Assembly: GCF_900101465.1 (NCBI RefSeq)
Contig: NZ_FMZM01000002.1
Coordinates: 1 to 64,000, forward strand
Source of the DNA: Nocardioides lianchengensis
GTDB lineage: Bacteria; Actinomycetota; Actinomycetes; Propionibacteriales; Nocardioidaceae
Reading direction: 5' to 3'
DNA: 64,000 nt
Shown: in pieces, positions 43,694 to 52,270 of the stretch
Layout of the letters: each line of letters begins with the position of its first letter
Numbering within the stretch: the stretch's first letter is position 1
Translations under genes and position numbers: made by a program
The notes under the pieces: model-generated
Told to the model about the DNA's origin: nothing
The model's input: the letters and a program-made list of their open reading frames with translations, nothing else
Database searches by the model: none

Positions 43694-43721
43694 CCCGACT
43701 CAGTGCACCCGACTCAGTGCA
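43694..43721. repeat. Exact tandem 14-bp duplication at a convergent junction
   Basis: CCCGACTCAGTGCA is repeated exactly twice head to tail. It lies directly between the shikimate dehydrogenase stop and the end of the minus-strand CDF gene, whose final VH-stop is read from the second copy. Confidence 0.85.
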
Positions 43722-44652
43722 CTTCGCCGAGGTCCTCGTGCTCGCGGTGGCTCGCCGGCTCGACCTGGAAGGTCGTGTGCCGGACGTCGAAGTGGTCGGT
43801 GACGCAGGTGCTCAGCGCGTCGAGGGTCGCGCCGACGCCGCGCTCGGCCAGGCAGGAGTCGGTGACGGTGACGTGGGCGGAGAGGCTCGGGATGCCGCTG
43901 GTGATGGTCCAGGCGTGCAGGTCGTGGACGTCGACGACGCCCGGGACGTGCATCAGGTGGTGGCGGACGTCGTCGAGGTCGAGGTCGCCCGGCGCGATCT
44001 CCAGGAGGACCACGGCTGCGTCCTTCAGCAGCGACACCGAGCGCGGCAGGATCAGCACCGCGATCAGCAGCGAGGCGATCGCGTCGGCCTGCTGGAAGTC
44101 CCACAGCCAGATCACCAGGCCGGCGACCAGGGCCAGCACCGAGCCGAGGGTGTCGGCCATGACCTCGTTGAGCGCGCCGCGCAGGTTGAGCGAGTCGCTC
44201 CCCGACCGGCTGAGCACCAGCAGCGACACGGCGTTGGCGGCCAGGCCGGCGGCCGCGAAGACGATCAGCAGGCCGGCCTCGACCTCGGCCGTCCCGGGAT
44301 CGACCAGGCGCATCGTCCCGGCGTACGCGAGGTAGACGCAGACGCCGAGCAGGACCAGGGCGTTCAGTAGCGCGGCGAGCACCTCGGCGCGGTGCAGGCC
44401 GAACGTGGTGCGCGGACCCGCCGGACGCGCCGCGACGTACGACGCTCCCAGCGCGAGCACGATCGCCGCCGTGTCGGTGGCCATGTGGCCGGCGTCGGCG
44501 AGCAGGGCGAGGGAGCCGGCCAGCCAGGCGCCGATCAGCTCGATGACCAGCACACTGCCGGTGATCGCGAGGACCAGCTTCAGCCGCGCCCGGTCCTCGG
44601 CGCGTCCGGTGGCGTGCGAGTGCCCCTTCCCGTGCGCGTGGTCGTGACCCAT
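43714..44652 (-). CDS. Cation diffusion facilitator, CzcD/ZitB zinc-type
   Basis: A 312-residue CDF exporter with a histidine-rich N-terminus (GHDHAHGKGHSHATG), metal site ALLADAGHMATDTAAIVLAL and LNEVMADTLGSVLALVAGL (HxxxD and the second D site), six helices and a cytoplasmic C-terminal domain VPGVVDVHDLHAWTITSGIP, also with His at its end. This matches Zn(II)/Co(II) exporters. It is monocistronic and not related to the first CDF at 16688 except by fold. Confidence 0.92.
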   Translation of the reverse strand: MGHDHAHGKGHSHATGRAEDRARLKLVLAITGSVLVIELIGAWLAGSLALLADAGHMATDTAAIVLALGASYVAARPAGPRTTFGLHRAEVLAALLNALVLLGVCVYLAYAGTMRLVDPGTAEVEAGLLIVFAAAGLAANAVSLLVLSRSGSDSLNLRGALNEVMADTLGSVLALVAGLVIWLWDFQQADAIASLLIAVLILPRSVSLLKDAAVVLLEIAPGDLDLDDVRHHLMHVPGVVDVHDLHAWTITSGIPSLSAHVTVTDSCLAERGVGATLDALSTCVTDHFDVRHTTFQVEPASHREHEDLGEVH

Positions 44653-44661
44653 GTCCTCAGG

Positions 44662-45642
44662 CTAGGCCGAGAGCGCCTCGCGGCCGTGGGGCGTCTCCCA
44701 GCCGGACGGGTCGGGGCCGAGCGGGACGATGCCGGACGGGTTCACGTCGGTGTGCACGACGTAGTAGTGCTGCTTGATCTGCTCGAAGTCGATCGTCTCG
44801 CCGAAGCCCGGCGTCTGGAACAGGTCGCGCGCGTAGCCCCACAGGTGCGGCAGCTCGACCAGCTTCTGGCGGTTGCACTTGAAGTGGCCGTGGTAGACCG
44901 CGTCGAAGCGGGCCAGGGTCGTGAACAGCCGGACGTCGGCCTCGGTGATCGCGTCGCCCATCAGGTAGCGACGGGTCGCGAGCCGCTCCTCCAGCCAGTC
45001 CAGGGCGGTCCAGAGCCGCTCGTAGGCGGCGTCGTACGCCTCCTGGGAGCCGGCGAAGCCGCAGCGGTAGACGCCGTTGTTGACCTCGGTGAAGACCCGC
45101 TTCATCACGGTCTCCATCTCCTCGCGGAGCTCGGCCGGCCACAGGTCGGGGGCGCCCGGCCGGTGGTGCTCGGTCCACTCGAAGAAGAGGTCGTGGGTGA
45201 TCCACGGGAAGTCGTTGGTGACGAGCTCGCCGGTCTCGACCTCCACGATCGCCGGCACGGTGATGCCGCGCGGGTAGCCCGGGAAGCGCTTCTCGTAGGC
45301 GTCGCGCAGGAAGTGGATGCCGAGCACCGGGTCGACTCCGTCGTGGTCGAGGTCGAAGGTCCAGCTGCGCTGGTCGTGGGTCGGTCCGGGCATGCCGACG
45401 GACAGCACGTCCTCGAGGCCCAGCAGCTTGCGCACGATGAGCGTGCGGTTGGCCCACGGGCACGCGGCCGCGGCGACCAGCCGGTAGCGGCCGGGCTCGA
45501 CCGGCCACAGCCTCCCCTCCACGGGGCCGTGCTCGGGGGTGCGGGCGTCGCGGGTGATCCGGTCCGGGACGTAGGTCATGTCCCGGTCGAACTCCTGGCC
45601 CTTCGCGACGTACGTCGGGGTCTGGTCGGGCTCGGTGCTCAT
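44662..45642 (-). CDS. Xi-class glutathione S-transferase family protein (glutathionyl-hydroquinone reductase-like)
   Basis: A 326-residue protein of the ECM4/YqjG family. The catalytic CPWA motif is present (C61 in AAACPWANR), with WTFDLDHDGVDPVLGIHFLR, TVPAIVE, the NDFPWITHDLF segment, and the C-terminal helices ADVRLFTTLARFDAVYHGHF. These enzymes use glutathione to reduce glutathionyl-quinones, but actinobacteria normally make mycothiol, so the thiol partner may differ. Start ATG 45642. It lies 9 bp before the CDF start on the same strand. Confidence 0.9.
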   Translation of the reverse strand: MSTEPDQTPTYVAKGQEFDRDMTYVPDRITRDARTPEHGPVEGRLWPVEPGRYRLVAAAACPWANRTLIVRKLLGLEDVLSVGMPGPTHDQRSWTFDLDHDGVDPVLGIHFLRDAYEKRFPGYPRGITVPAIVEVETGELVTNDFPWITHDLFFEWTEHHRPGAPDLWPAELREEMETVMKRVFTEVNNGVYRCGFAGSQEAYDAAYERLWTALDWLEERLATRRYLMGDAITEADVRLFTTLARFDAVYHGHFKCNRQKLVELPHLWGYARDLFQTPGFGETIDFEQIKQHYYVVHTDVNPSGIVPLGPDPSGWETPHGREALSA

Positions 45643-45705
45643 GCGCCCACTGTAGGTGAATGATCAATCACCGGGGTTCACCCCCAGGGCCGTAGGTTCG
45701 GGTCC

Positions 45706-46581
45706 GTGCGCCGCCTCCTCCCGCTGCTCGTGCTGCTGCTCGTCGCGTGCAGCAGCCCCGAGGAGTCGGCCGCGCCGCCGGAGCCGACCCGGACAGGAAC
45801 CCCGGGAACGTCCGAGTTACCCGGTGGACCGGGTAACTCGGACACGGCCCCGCCGACGACCGCCCCGGTGCCCGGGGCGACCCCGCCCGCCTGGCTCGGC
45901 ACGCGGGCCCTGCCCGTCACCGCGAGCGGGTACGGCGAGGTGCGGCCGACCCCGCGCGAGCTCCGGCGGCGCCGGTTCACGCTGCCGGACCGGCTGCCGA
46001 TGCTCCCGGGCTCCGGCTTCCGGGCGCGGGTCGCCGACCCGGCACCCGACGAGGTGGTCGCGCGCTCCACCTGGGCCCGGGGCTGTCCCGTCGACCGGTC
46101 CGGGCTCGCCTGGGTGCGGCTGACCTTCCGCGGCTTCGACGGCGCCCGGCACACCGGCGAGCTGCTGGTCGCCTCCCCGGTCGCCGACGACGTGGTCGCG
46201 GTGTTCCGGGAGCTGTGGCGGGCCGACTTCCCGCTCGAGGAGATGCGGATCAGCACGCCTGCCGACCTGGAGGCCGAGCCGACCGGGGACGGCAACAACA
46301 CCGAGGCCTTCGTCTGCCGCCCGGTCACCGGCGGGACGTCGTATTCCCAGCACGCCTACGGGACCGCGATCGACGTCAACTCCTTCCAGAACCCCTACGA
46401 GAAGGGGGACGTGGTGCTGCCGGAGCTGGCGTCGTCGTACCTCGACCGCGGCCGGGTGCGGCCCGGGATGATCACCGCCGACGGGCCGGTGGTGCGGGCC
46501 TTCGGCGCGATCGGCTGGGGCTGGGGCGGGGCCTGGCGGTCGCTGAAGGACTACCAGCACTTCTCGCTCAACGACCGCTGA
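45706..46581 (+). CDS. M15 family D-Ala-D-Ala carboxypeptidase lipoprotein
   Basis: A 291-residue lipoprotein (LLLVAC, C15) starting at GTG 45706. After a Pro/Thr-rich spacer the M15C-like domain shows FPLEEMRISTPADLEAEPTG, SQHAYGTAIDVNSFQNPY (zinc H and D) and DYQHFSLNDR (third zinc ligand) at the very end. It is a wall peptidase working outside the membrane. A perfect 34-bp palindrome lies in frame in the spacer (45810-45843). Confidence 0.88.
   Translation: MRRLLPLLVLLLVACSSPEESAAPPEPTRTGTPGTSELPGGPGNSDTAPPTTAPVPGATPPAWLGTRALPVTASGYGEVRPTPRELRRRRFTLPDRLPMLPGSGFRARVADPAPDEVVARSTWARGCPVDRSGLAWVRLTFRGFDGARHTGELLVASPVADDVVAVFRELWRADFPLEEMRISTPADLEAEPTGDGNNTEAFVCRPVTGGTSYSQHAYGTAIDVNSFQNPYEKGDVVLPELASSYLDRGRVRPGMITADGPVVRAFGAIGWGWGGAWRSLKDYQHFSLNDR
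45810..45843. repeat. 34-bp palindrome inside the lipoprotein spacer
   Basis: GTCCGAGTTACCCGGT (45810-45825), GG, ACCGGGTAACTCGGAC (45828-45843) form a perfect 16-bp stem. It adds in frame SELPGGPGNSD to the Pro/Thr spacer following the lipid anchor. The TTA and TAAC bases are unusual for the surrounding GC-rich codons. Confidence 0.85.
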
Positions 46582-46632
46582 GCCTGTGGAGGAGCGGTCG
46601 CGGAGCTGAGCGGCCTGCGGCACGGTGCTCGG

Positions 46633-46761
46633 GTGTCCGTGGTGGAGGTGCGCTTCGCCTGGGAGGACGTGATGTTCCGGCCCGACGACGTGCGGGCCGT
46701 GCTCGAGGCACTCGTACACGAACGGACACAAGTCCTCTGCCCCGGGCGCCGCGCCGCCTGA
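46633..46761 (+). CDS. Small ORF or gene remnant ending in a palindrome
   Basis: A 42-residue frame from GTG 46633 to TGA 46761, reading VSVVEVRFAWEDVMFRPDDV and on. Its first 25 codons all end in G or C, as in real genes here. From about 46709, where the palindrome begins, A-ending codons appear (GCA, GTA, GAA, ACA, CAA). So it may be the 5' part of a gene cut by the element, and not an intact small gene. No ribosome site is clear and no family is recognised. Confidence 0.3.
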   Translation: MSVVEVRFAWEDVMFRPDDVRAVLEALVHERTQVLCPGRRAA

Positions 46762-46801
46762 GCCGCGGCGCCCGGGCCGACTTGTGTCCGTTCGTGTACG
46801 A
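46712..46801. repeat. 90-bp nested palindrome
   Basis: Outer arms of 23 bp are perfect: 46712-46734 (TCGTACACGAACGGACACAA...) and 46779-46801. Inside them CCCGGGCGCCGCG (46741-46753) pairs perfectly with 46764-46776 around a 10-nt loop. Unpaired CTCTGC and CC separate the two stems. It ends 4 bp before the stop of the secreted protein gene on the minus strand. Confidence 0.9.
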
Positions 46802-46805
46802 CGGG

Positions 46806-47855
46806 CTACGCGCAGCCGACGTAGGACCGGCTCACGGTGAGCACCTTGCCCTTGACCGTCTTCGGCTTCTTGCCCTTCTTGGTCTTTTTCTTCGTCGACT
46901 TCAGCTGGACGACCGCCTTGACCGTGACCGCGCCGGTCGGCACCGCGCCGAGGACGACCGGCTTCGTCGGCCCGCCCTTGACCACGGCCCTGCGGACCCC
47001 GTTGACGTAGAAGGTCGTGGTGGCGATCTTCGAGCGCAGCTTGGCGCTGGGGAACGTCGCGGCGACGGTGCGCGACGCGCACCCGCGCGCGCCGAGGGCG
47101 ACGTACGGCGCTGCGGCTCCGGCGGCCGGCGCGGTGGCCGAGCCTGCCGGGACGAAGGACGCCGTGGTCGTCAGCGAGGCGGCCACCGAGGGCCGGGCGT
47201 CGCTGCCGGTGTAGGCGGTCACGCCGTGGTTGACGTAGATCACGAACGTGCCGACCGGCAGGTACACCCGACGGGTGCTCGTGCCCTGGACGTCCTGGCT
47301 GATCTCCGCGTGCGCCGTCTCGCCGTCGTCCGCGCTCGTGACGGCGATCTGCGCCGTTCCGCCGCGAGAGGTCGCGGTGGTGATCGTGAGCCAGCCAGGC
47401 GTCGTCAGCTGGAACTGCACGACCGCGCCCGCCGTCGCCTCCGCCTCGCCGATGCAGGACGAGCTCGCGCCCTGCGTGGCGCTGGCCGTGGCCCGCGCGT
47501 TCGAGGTCACCTCGAACGTGCCGAGGGTGCCACCGACCGTGGTGGCCCGCGCGGTGCCGGTGACCGACGCCGTGAGCCGGGTGACGTCCTCGGGGTCGTT
47601 GCTGTCGGTGACCGTTCCGGTCGTCGAGTACGACCGCTTGACGGGAACCCCGTTGGACGGGAGCGCCACCTCGTCGCCGTCGCCGGTGTCGACCAGGGAG
47701 CAGGTCGGGTCGCCGTCATGGTCGAAGGTGGTCCCGACGAAGGCTCCTCCCTCGGGGGCCGCGGCGTGGGCCGTGGGGGCGGTGCCGACGAGGGCGGCAG
47801 CACCCAGGGCGAGGGACAGGACGGCGACGGAGGTACGGCGCAGGGTGGTGGTCAC
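46806..47855 (-). CDS. Secreted protein of unknown function
   Basis: A 349-residue exported protein with a signal peptide of about 33 residues (VLSLALGAAALVGTAPTAHA) followed by low-complexity Thr/Ala/Val-rich beta regions (TRLTASVTGTARATTVGGTL). A beta-sandwich-like C-terminal segment (KIATTTFYVNGVRRAVVKGG) and a run of lysines (KSTKKKTKKGKKPKTVKGK) precede the end. The C-terminal part resembles Ig-like linkers of actinobacterial surface proteins. I cannot assign a family or function. Confidence 0.7.
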   Translation of the reverse strand: MTTTLRRTSVAVLSLALGAAALVGTAPTAHAAAPEGGAFVGTTFDHDGDPTCSLVDTGDGDEVALPSNGVPVKRSYSTTGTVTDSNDPEDVTRLTASVTGTARATTVGGTLGTFEVTSNARATASATQGASSSCIGEAEATAGAVVQFQLTTPGWLTITTATSRGGTAQIAVTSADDGETAHAEISQDVQGTSTRRVYLPVGTFVIYVNHGVTAYTGSDARPSVAASLTTTASFVPAGSATAPAAGAAAPYVALGARGCASRTVAATFPSAKLRSKIATTTFYVNGVRRAVVKGGPTKPVVLGAVPTGAVTVKAVVQLKSTKKKTKKGKKPKTVKGKVLTVSRSYVGCA

Positions 47856-47907
47856 CGGCCGACCCTAGGGACCGGCCGGGCCGGCCGTGGCGAAATCGCG
47901 GTGAGGT

Positions 47908-48912
47908 CTAGGCCGCCGACGAGTCCGGCGCCCCGCGCAGCGAGGCGACGAAGTCCAGCTTGTCCAGGACCGGCGCGGGGATGACGAACGGGTAGAGGTC
48001 GTCCTTGCCCATGCTGCGGTTGATCATGTTGAGCGCGGTCGAGAGCGGGACCCAGATGCCGGTGACCACGTCACGGAAGTTCGAGAAGGCACTGACCGGT
48101 GCGACCGAGGTGAGGCCGTACTCGCCGGCGGTCTCGATGGTGTCGCTGATGTGCAGGAAGTGCGCCCAGGTCTCGGCGAAGTCCTCGAACGGGTGCATGG
48201 TGGCGTACGTCGAGAGGTAGCGCTCGGCCCAGTCGGCGGGCGGACCCTCGCTGTAGTGGCGGTCGATCTCGGCCTGGTAGTCCTTCGACTCGTCGCCGAA
48301 CAGCTCGCGGCAGCGGGCCATCCGCTCGTCGCCGCGGACCAGCTGCCACTCGTAGTAGTGGCCGACCTCGTGGCGGAAGTGACCGAGCATGGTGCGGTAG
48401 GGCTCGGCGAGCTGGGCGCGGACCTTCTCGCGGTAGGCGTCGTCGCTCTCGGCGAGGTCGATGGTGATCACGCCGTCCTCGTGGCCGATGACGACGTTCT
48501 CGTCCACCGAGGAGAGCAGGTCGAAGGCGAGGCCCTCGACCGGGTCGCTGTCCTTCCCGACGACGGGGAAGCCCAGGGTGTCGAGGTCGACGATCAGGTG
48601 CCGCTTGGCCTGCTCGGCCACGGGGTAGTTCGCGAGCCCCTCCAGGTCCTCGTCGTTCGGCCGGGTGCGGGTCAGGTCGCAGGCGAAGCACTGGCCGCCC
48701 TCGATCGCGGCCAGCCAGGTGCAGCCGGACAGGTTGAGGTTGGCGCAGACGTGCCAGACCAGGCCGCTCGCGTCGACGTACCGGCCGTTCTCGTCGACGG
48801 GGACGATCGCGCGCTCGGCACGGGAGAAGCCCAGCGCGGTCCCGCAGGAGACGCAGACGGAGTTCTCGAAGAAGAGGGCGTTGTCGCACACCCGGCAGCG
48901 GAAGGACTTCAC
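47908..48912 (-). CDS. Zinc-ribbon putative metallopeptidase (COG4307-like)
   Basis: A 334-residue cytosolic protein. An N-terminal zinc ribbon has CRVCD and CVSC (C6, C9, C20, C23); a second cysteine set lies at C56, C64, C75 and C78. A zinc-protease motif HEVGHYYEW (H181, E182, H185) follows, with a helical C-terminal region. It has no signal peptide. It starts at GTG 48912, overlapping the upstream transglutaminase stop. In other bacteria relatives of this protein neighbour the same ATP-grasp/alpha-E genes, so it probably cleaves what the others make or attach. Confidence 0.82.
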   Translation of the reverse strand: MKSFRCRVCDNALFFENSVCVSCGTALGFSRAERAIVPVDENGRYVDASGLVWHVCANLNLSGCTWLAAIEGGQCFACDLTRTRPNDEDLEGLANYPVAEQAKRHLIVDLDTLGFPVVGKDSDPVEGLAFDLLSSVDENVVIGHEDGVITIDLAESDDAYREKVRAQLAEPYRTMLGHFRHEVGHYYEWQLVRGDERMARCRELFGDESKDYQAEIDRHYSEGPPADWAERYLSTYATMHPFEDFAETWAHFLHISDTIETAGEYGLTSVAPVSAFSNFRDVVTGIWVPLSTALNMINRSMGKDDLYPFVIPAPVLDKLDFVASLRGAPDSSAA

Positions 48913-49817
48913 GAGGAGGGGGTAACCGGCGCGACGTCGACCGACACCCGCAGCGTGGACCGCTTGGCCTCGGTGAAGATCACGCCCTTCACCGGGGTGA
49001 CGTCGCCGTAGTCGCGGCCCCAGGCGACGGTGACGTAGCGGTCGTTCGCCGGCTGGTCGTTGGTCGGGTCGAGCGCCAGCCACTCCCCGTCCGAGGCCCC
49101 GTCGGGCGCGGGCGCCCAGACGGCCACCCAGGCGTGCGACGCGTCGGCGCCGACGACCCGCTCCTTGCCGGGCGGCGGGTCGGTGGAGAGGTAGCCGCTG
49201 ACGTAGCGCGCGGCGAGGCCGTGGCTGCGCAGGCAGGCGATGGTCAGGTGGGCGAAGTCCTGGCAGACGCCGGCTCGCTTGGCGAGGATCTCCGGGACCG
49301 TGCTGGTGACGGTGGTGGCCTTCTGGTCGTACTCGAAGTCGGCGTGGATGCGGTGCATCAGGTCCCGCGCGGCCTCGCCGACCGCCCGCCCCGGCCGCAG
49401 CGACTGCGCGGCGTAGGCGTGCGCCTCGGCGGTCCGCTCGACCTGGTCGGACCCGAGCGCGAAGTCGGTGGCCCGCCAGGCGCCGGGCACCCGCGGTACG
49501 ACGAGCGGGCGGGCCTGCTCCCAGGGCGCGCCCAGCGCGGCCTCGTCGTACGACGGCGCGGTGACCGCGACCTCGCTCGAGGCGGTGATCTCCAGCCGGC
49601 GGTGACCGCGGGTCACCTGGAAGTACGTCGCGGTGTTGCCGTAGTGGTCGGTGTCGTGGGCCAGGTCGCCCGGGGCCGGGTCGACGGTGACCGTCGCGGA
49701 CCCGACCTCCTGCCACGGCAGCGACCGCGGGACCAGGTGGGCGATGCCGAGCGAGTCGGTGACGTCCTCGTCGTAGGAGTAGGTCGTGCGGTGGGTGACG
49801 ACGTAGCGGGCGCTCAC
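48909..49817 (-). CDS. Transglutaminase-like cysteine peptidase family protein
   Basis: A 302-residue protein with a bacterial transglutaminase N-terminal beta domain (YVVTHRTTYSYDEDVTDSLG) and core with triad C185 (AGVCQDFAHL), H228 (DASHAWVAVW) and D250 (LALDPTNDQP). Such proteins are mostly peptidases or amide-bond forming/cleaving enzymes. Start GTG 49817 overlaps the ATP-grasp/alpha-E stop by 4 nt and its stop overlaps the metallopeptidase start by 4 nt. No signal peptide is seen, so it acts in the cytosol. Confidence 0.88.
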   Translation of the reverse strand: MSARYVVTHRTTYSYDEDVTDSLGIAHLVPRSLPWQEVGSATVTVDPAPGDLAHDTDHYGNTATYFQVTRGHRRLEITASSEVAVTAPSYDEAALGAPWEQARPLVVPRVPGAWRATDFALGSDQVERTAEAHAYAAQSLRPGRAVGEAARDLMHRIHADFEYDQKATTVTSTVPEILAKRAGVCQDFAHLTIACLRSHGLAARYVSGYLSTDPPPGKERVVGADASHAWVAVWAPAPDGASDGEWLALDPTNDQPANDRYVTVAWGRDYGDVTPVKGVIFTEAKRSTLRVSVDVAPVTPSS

Positions 49818-52270
49818 ACCGGCTCCTCGACGAGCGTCATCGCGGTGATCGGGCGCGGCGCGGGGCCGGAGGCCAGGTGCAGCTCGGCGATGGCGGCGCC
49901 GAGCCGGTCGAGCTGGACGAGGTAGCCGTCGAGGAAGGTCTCCAGGTTGGGCCGGCCGACGCCGCCGATGGCGACCAGGGCCGCGATCTCCTGGGCCTCC
50001 AGCTCGGCGACCAGGTCGTCGAGCAGCCGCTCGGGCCGGGTCGAGCCGGTGGACGCCGGGAGCGCGGCCAGGTGGACGCGGAGCTCGGCCAGCGAGAAGG
50101 CCAGCGAGCGCGGGTTGTCGCGGTCCACCAGCAGCAGGTCGAGCACGCCGGCCGGGCGGACGTAGCCGCGGTAACGCCGTCGGTGGGTGACCGCGCTCTC
50201 CGCGGAGAGGAGGACGGCGTTGAGCACCTCGCGGTCGACGTCGATGCCGCGGCGCACGGTCGTCGTACCGCGGAGCAGGTGGCAGAGCTGGACGCCGCGC
50301 TCGAGGGCCCGGCCCGCGCCGATCATGTGCCAGCCGGCGTCGCGGATCATGCTCGCGGTGACGCCCTGCAGCGACAGGATGCCGGTCAGCATCCGGCCGG
50401 CGCTCTCCGCGAGCTGGTGGCTGTGCGGCGACTCGACCAGCGCGGCGGTGGCCCGGTCGGTGGTGCCGAACGCGCGCCAGATGTCCCCGGAGAGCTGGTC
50501 GCGGACGCCCTGCAGCGAGTCGCGCAGGCCCGCGACCGCGTGGGCGACCGACCCGGACCGGCCGGCGTCGAGCACCAGCGAGCGGAACTCCTCGTCGAGG
50601 TCGTCGTGCCAGCGCCCGGCCAGCCGCTGCACGGCCGCCATCATCACGCCCAGGCTGGCGCCGCCGGTCGAGCGCGGCCGGGTGCGGAAGTCCTCGGCGA
50701 GCGCGTGCGCGGCGAGCACGAGGCGCAGCAGGTCCTCGGCCCGCTCGGCGTACCGGCCGAACCAGAACATGTCCTCGAGGATGCGCGGCACGAGCACCGC
50801 CGACGACCGGACGTTGGTCATCGACATGACCTCGGAGAGTCCCTGGTCGGCGTCGCCGGGCGCCGCCTTCAGCACCCACACGTCCTTGCTGACCGGGCGG
50901 TCGCCGGCCGTCGTGGCCAGCCCCCCGACCATCGGCCGGTACGCCGAGCCGTAGCGCAGCGTGAAGGTGCGGAGGGTGAGCGGCCGCGGGGAGGTGCCGC
51001 CCGCCGACCAGGTCGGGGACTGCGACAGCGGCAGCGACTCCTGGCCGACGTAGCGGTGCGGCTCGTCGAGCAGCCGCTCGCGCTTCTCGGCCGCGCTCAG
51101 GTCGGCCAGCGCGTCGGCCGGGCCGTCGATCGCCCGCAGCACCAGCGAGTCGAGCCGGTCGAGCACGTGGTCCAGCGCGTGCGGCTCCCCGCACCACCAG
51201 GTGGGGACGGCGGACAGCCGGAGCGGCTCGCCCAACAGCGCCTCGGAGGCGGCGGGCAGGTAGGGCAGCAGGCCGGGGTTCTCCAGCACGCCGGCGCCGA
51301 GGCCGTTGACGACCCGGACGCGGCCACGCCGTACCGCCTCGACGAGCCCGGCGACGCCGAGCTGGGACTCCCCGCGCAGCTCCAGCGGGTCGCTCCAGGC
51401 GGCGTCGACGCGACGCAGGATGACGTCGACGCGGTCGAGCCCACCCGGTCGCTTGGCCCACACCCAGCCGTCGCGGACGACGAGGTCGCTGCCCTGGACC
51501 AGCGGGAAGCCGAGCTGTGATGCGATGAACGACTGGTCGTACGCCGTCTCGGAGTGGGTGCCCGGCGAGAGCACCACGACCCGCGGGTCGGCCAGCTCGC
51601 CCTGCGCGGACTGGATGAGGGCCGAGCGCAGCGCCCAGAAGTACGGCTCGATCCGGTGCAGGCCGGCCTCGCGGTAGAGCTCGGGCATCACCCGGGAGAC
51701 GACGCGGCGGTTCTCCATCGCGTAGCCGATGCCGGACGGCGCCTGCGCCCGGTCGGCCAGCACCCGCCAGGCACCCTCGGCGTCCCGGCCCAGGTCGGTG
51801 GCGGCCAGCACCAGCGGGCGGGGGTCGTTGGCCGAGGCCCGGGCCACGACCCGGGTGAAGCCGCCGTGGCCGAGCACCACCGCCGGCGGGACGATGCCCT
51901 CGGAGAGCAGCTGCTGCTCGCCGTACAGGTCGGCGAGGACGGCGTTGAGCAGCTCGGCCCGCTGGGCCAGGCCGACCTCGAGCCGGGTCCAGGTCGCGGC
52001 GTCGATCACCAGCGGCACCGGGTCCAGCCGCCACGGGCCGACCCCCTCGCCCGGGCGCGCGTAGGTGACGCCGTCGTCGGCCAGGAAGCGGGTGATCTCG
52101 CCGTGCACGCGGTCCAGCTCGCGCCGGGTCAGCCCGACCGCGACCTCGGCCAGCCCCTTCCAGGCCGGCCGCAGCGAGCCGTCCGGGCCGACGACCTCGT
52201 CGTACCGGGTGGGCTCGTCGCCGAGCGCGGGCTGGCCCACGGCCTCGGCGTAGTCGCGCAGGACGGTCAT
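49814..52270 (-). CDS. Circularly permuted ATP-grasp / alpha-E domain fusion protein
   Basis: An 818-residue fusion. Residues 1 to about 470 are a circularly permuted type-2 ATP-grasp ligase (DUF404/407): ARPGEGVGPWRLDPVPLVID, VVVLSPGTHSETAYDQSFIA, QGSDLVVRDGWVWAKRPGGL, VDVILRRVDAAWSDPLELRG and VVNGLGAGVLENPGLLPYLP. From about 493 an alpha-E helical domain begins (VPRILEDMFWFGRYAERAED). In many bacteria these are two genes. The ligase should form an amide or peptide bond with ATP; substrate unknown. It overlaps both neighbours by 4 nt. Confidence 0.9.
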   Translation of the reverse strand: MTVLRDYAEAVGQPALGDEPTRYDEVVGPDGSLRPAWKGLAEVAVGLTRRELDRVHGEITRFLADDGVTYARPGEGVGPWRLDPVPLVIDAATWTRLEVGLAQRAELLNAVLADLYGEQQLLSEGIVPPAVVLGHGGFTRVVARASANDPRPLVLAATDLGRDAEGAWRVLADRAQAPSGIGYAMENRRVVSRVMPELYREAGLHRIEPYFWALRSALIQSAQGELADPRVVVLSPGTHSETAYDQSFIASQLGFPLVQGSDLVVRDGWVWAKRPGGLDRVDVILRRVDAAWSDPLELRGESQLGVAGLVEAVRRGRVRVVNGLGAGVLENPGLLPYLPAASEALLGEPLRLSAVPTWWCGEPHALDHVLDRLDSLVLRAIDGPADALADLSAAEKRERLLDEPHRYVGQESLPLSQSPTWSAGGTSPRPLTLRTFTLRYGSAYRPMVGGLATTAGDRPVSKDVWVLKAAPGDADQGLSEVMSMTNVRSSAVLVPRILEDMFWFGRYAERAEDLLRLVLAAHALAEDFRTRPRSTGGASLGVMMAAVQRLAGRWHDDLDEEFRSLVLDAGRSGSVAHAVAGLRDSLQGVRDQLSGDIWRAFGTTDRATAALVESPHSHQLAESAGRMLTGILSLQGVTASMIRDAGWHMIGAGRALERGVQLCHLLRGTTTVRRGIDVDREVLNAVLLSAESAVTHRRRYRGYVRPAGVLDLLLVDRDNPRSLAFSLAELRVHLAALPASTGSTRPERLLDDLVAELEAQEIAALVAIGGVGRPNLETFLDGYLVQLDRLGAAIAELHLASGPAPRPITAMTLVEEPV

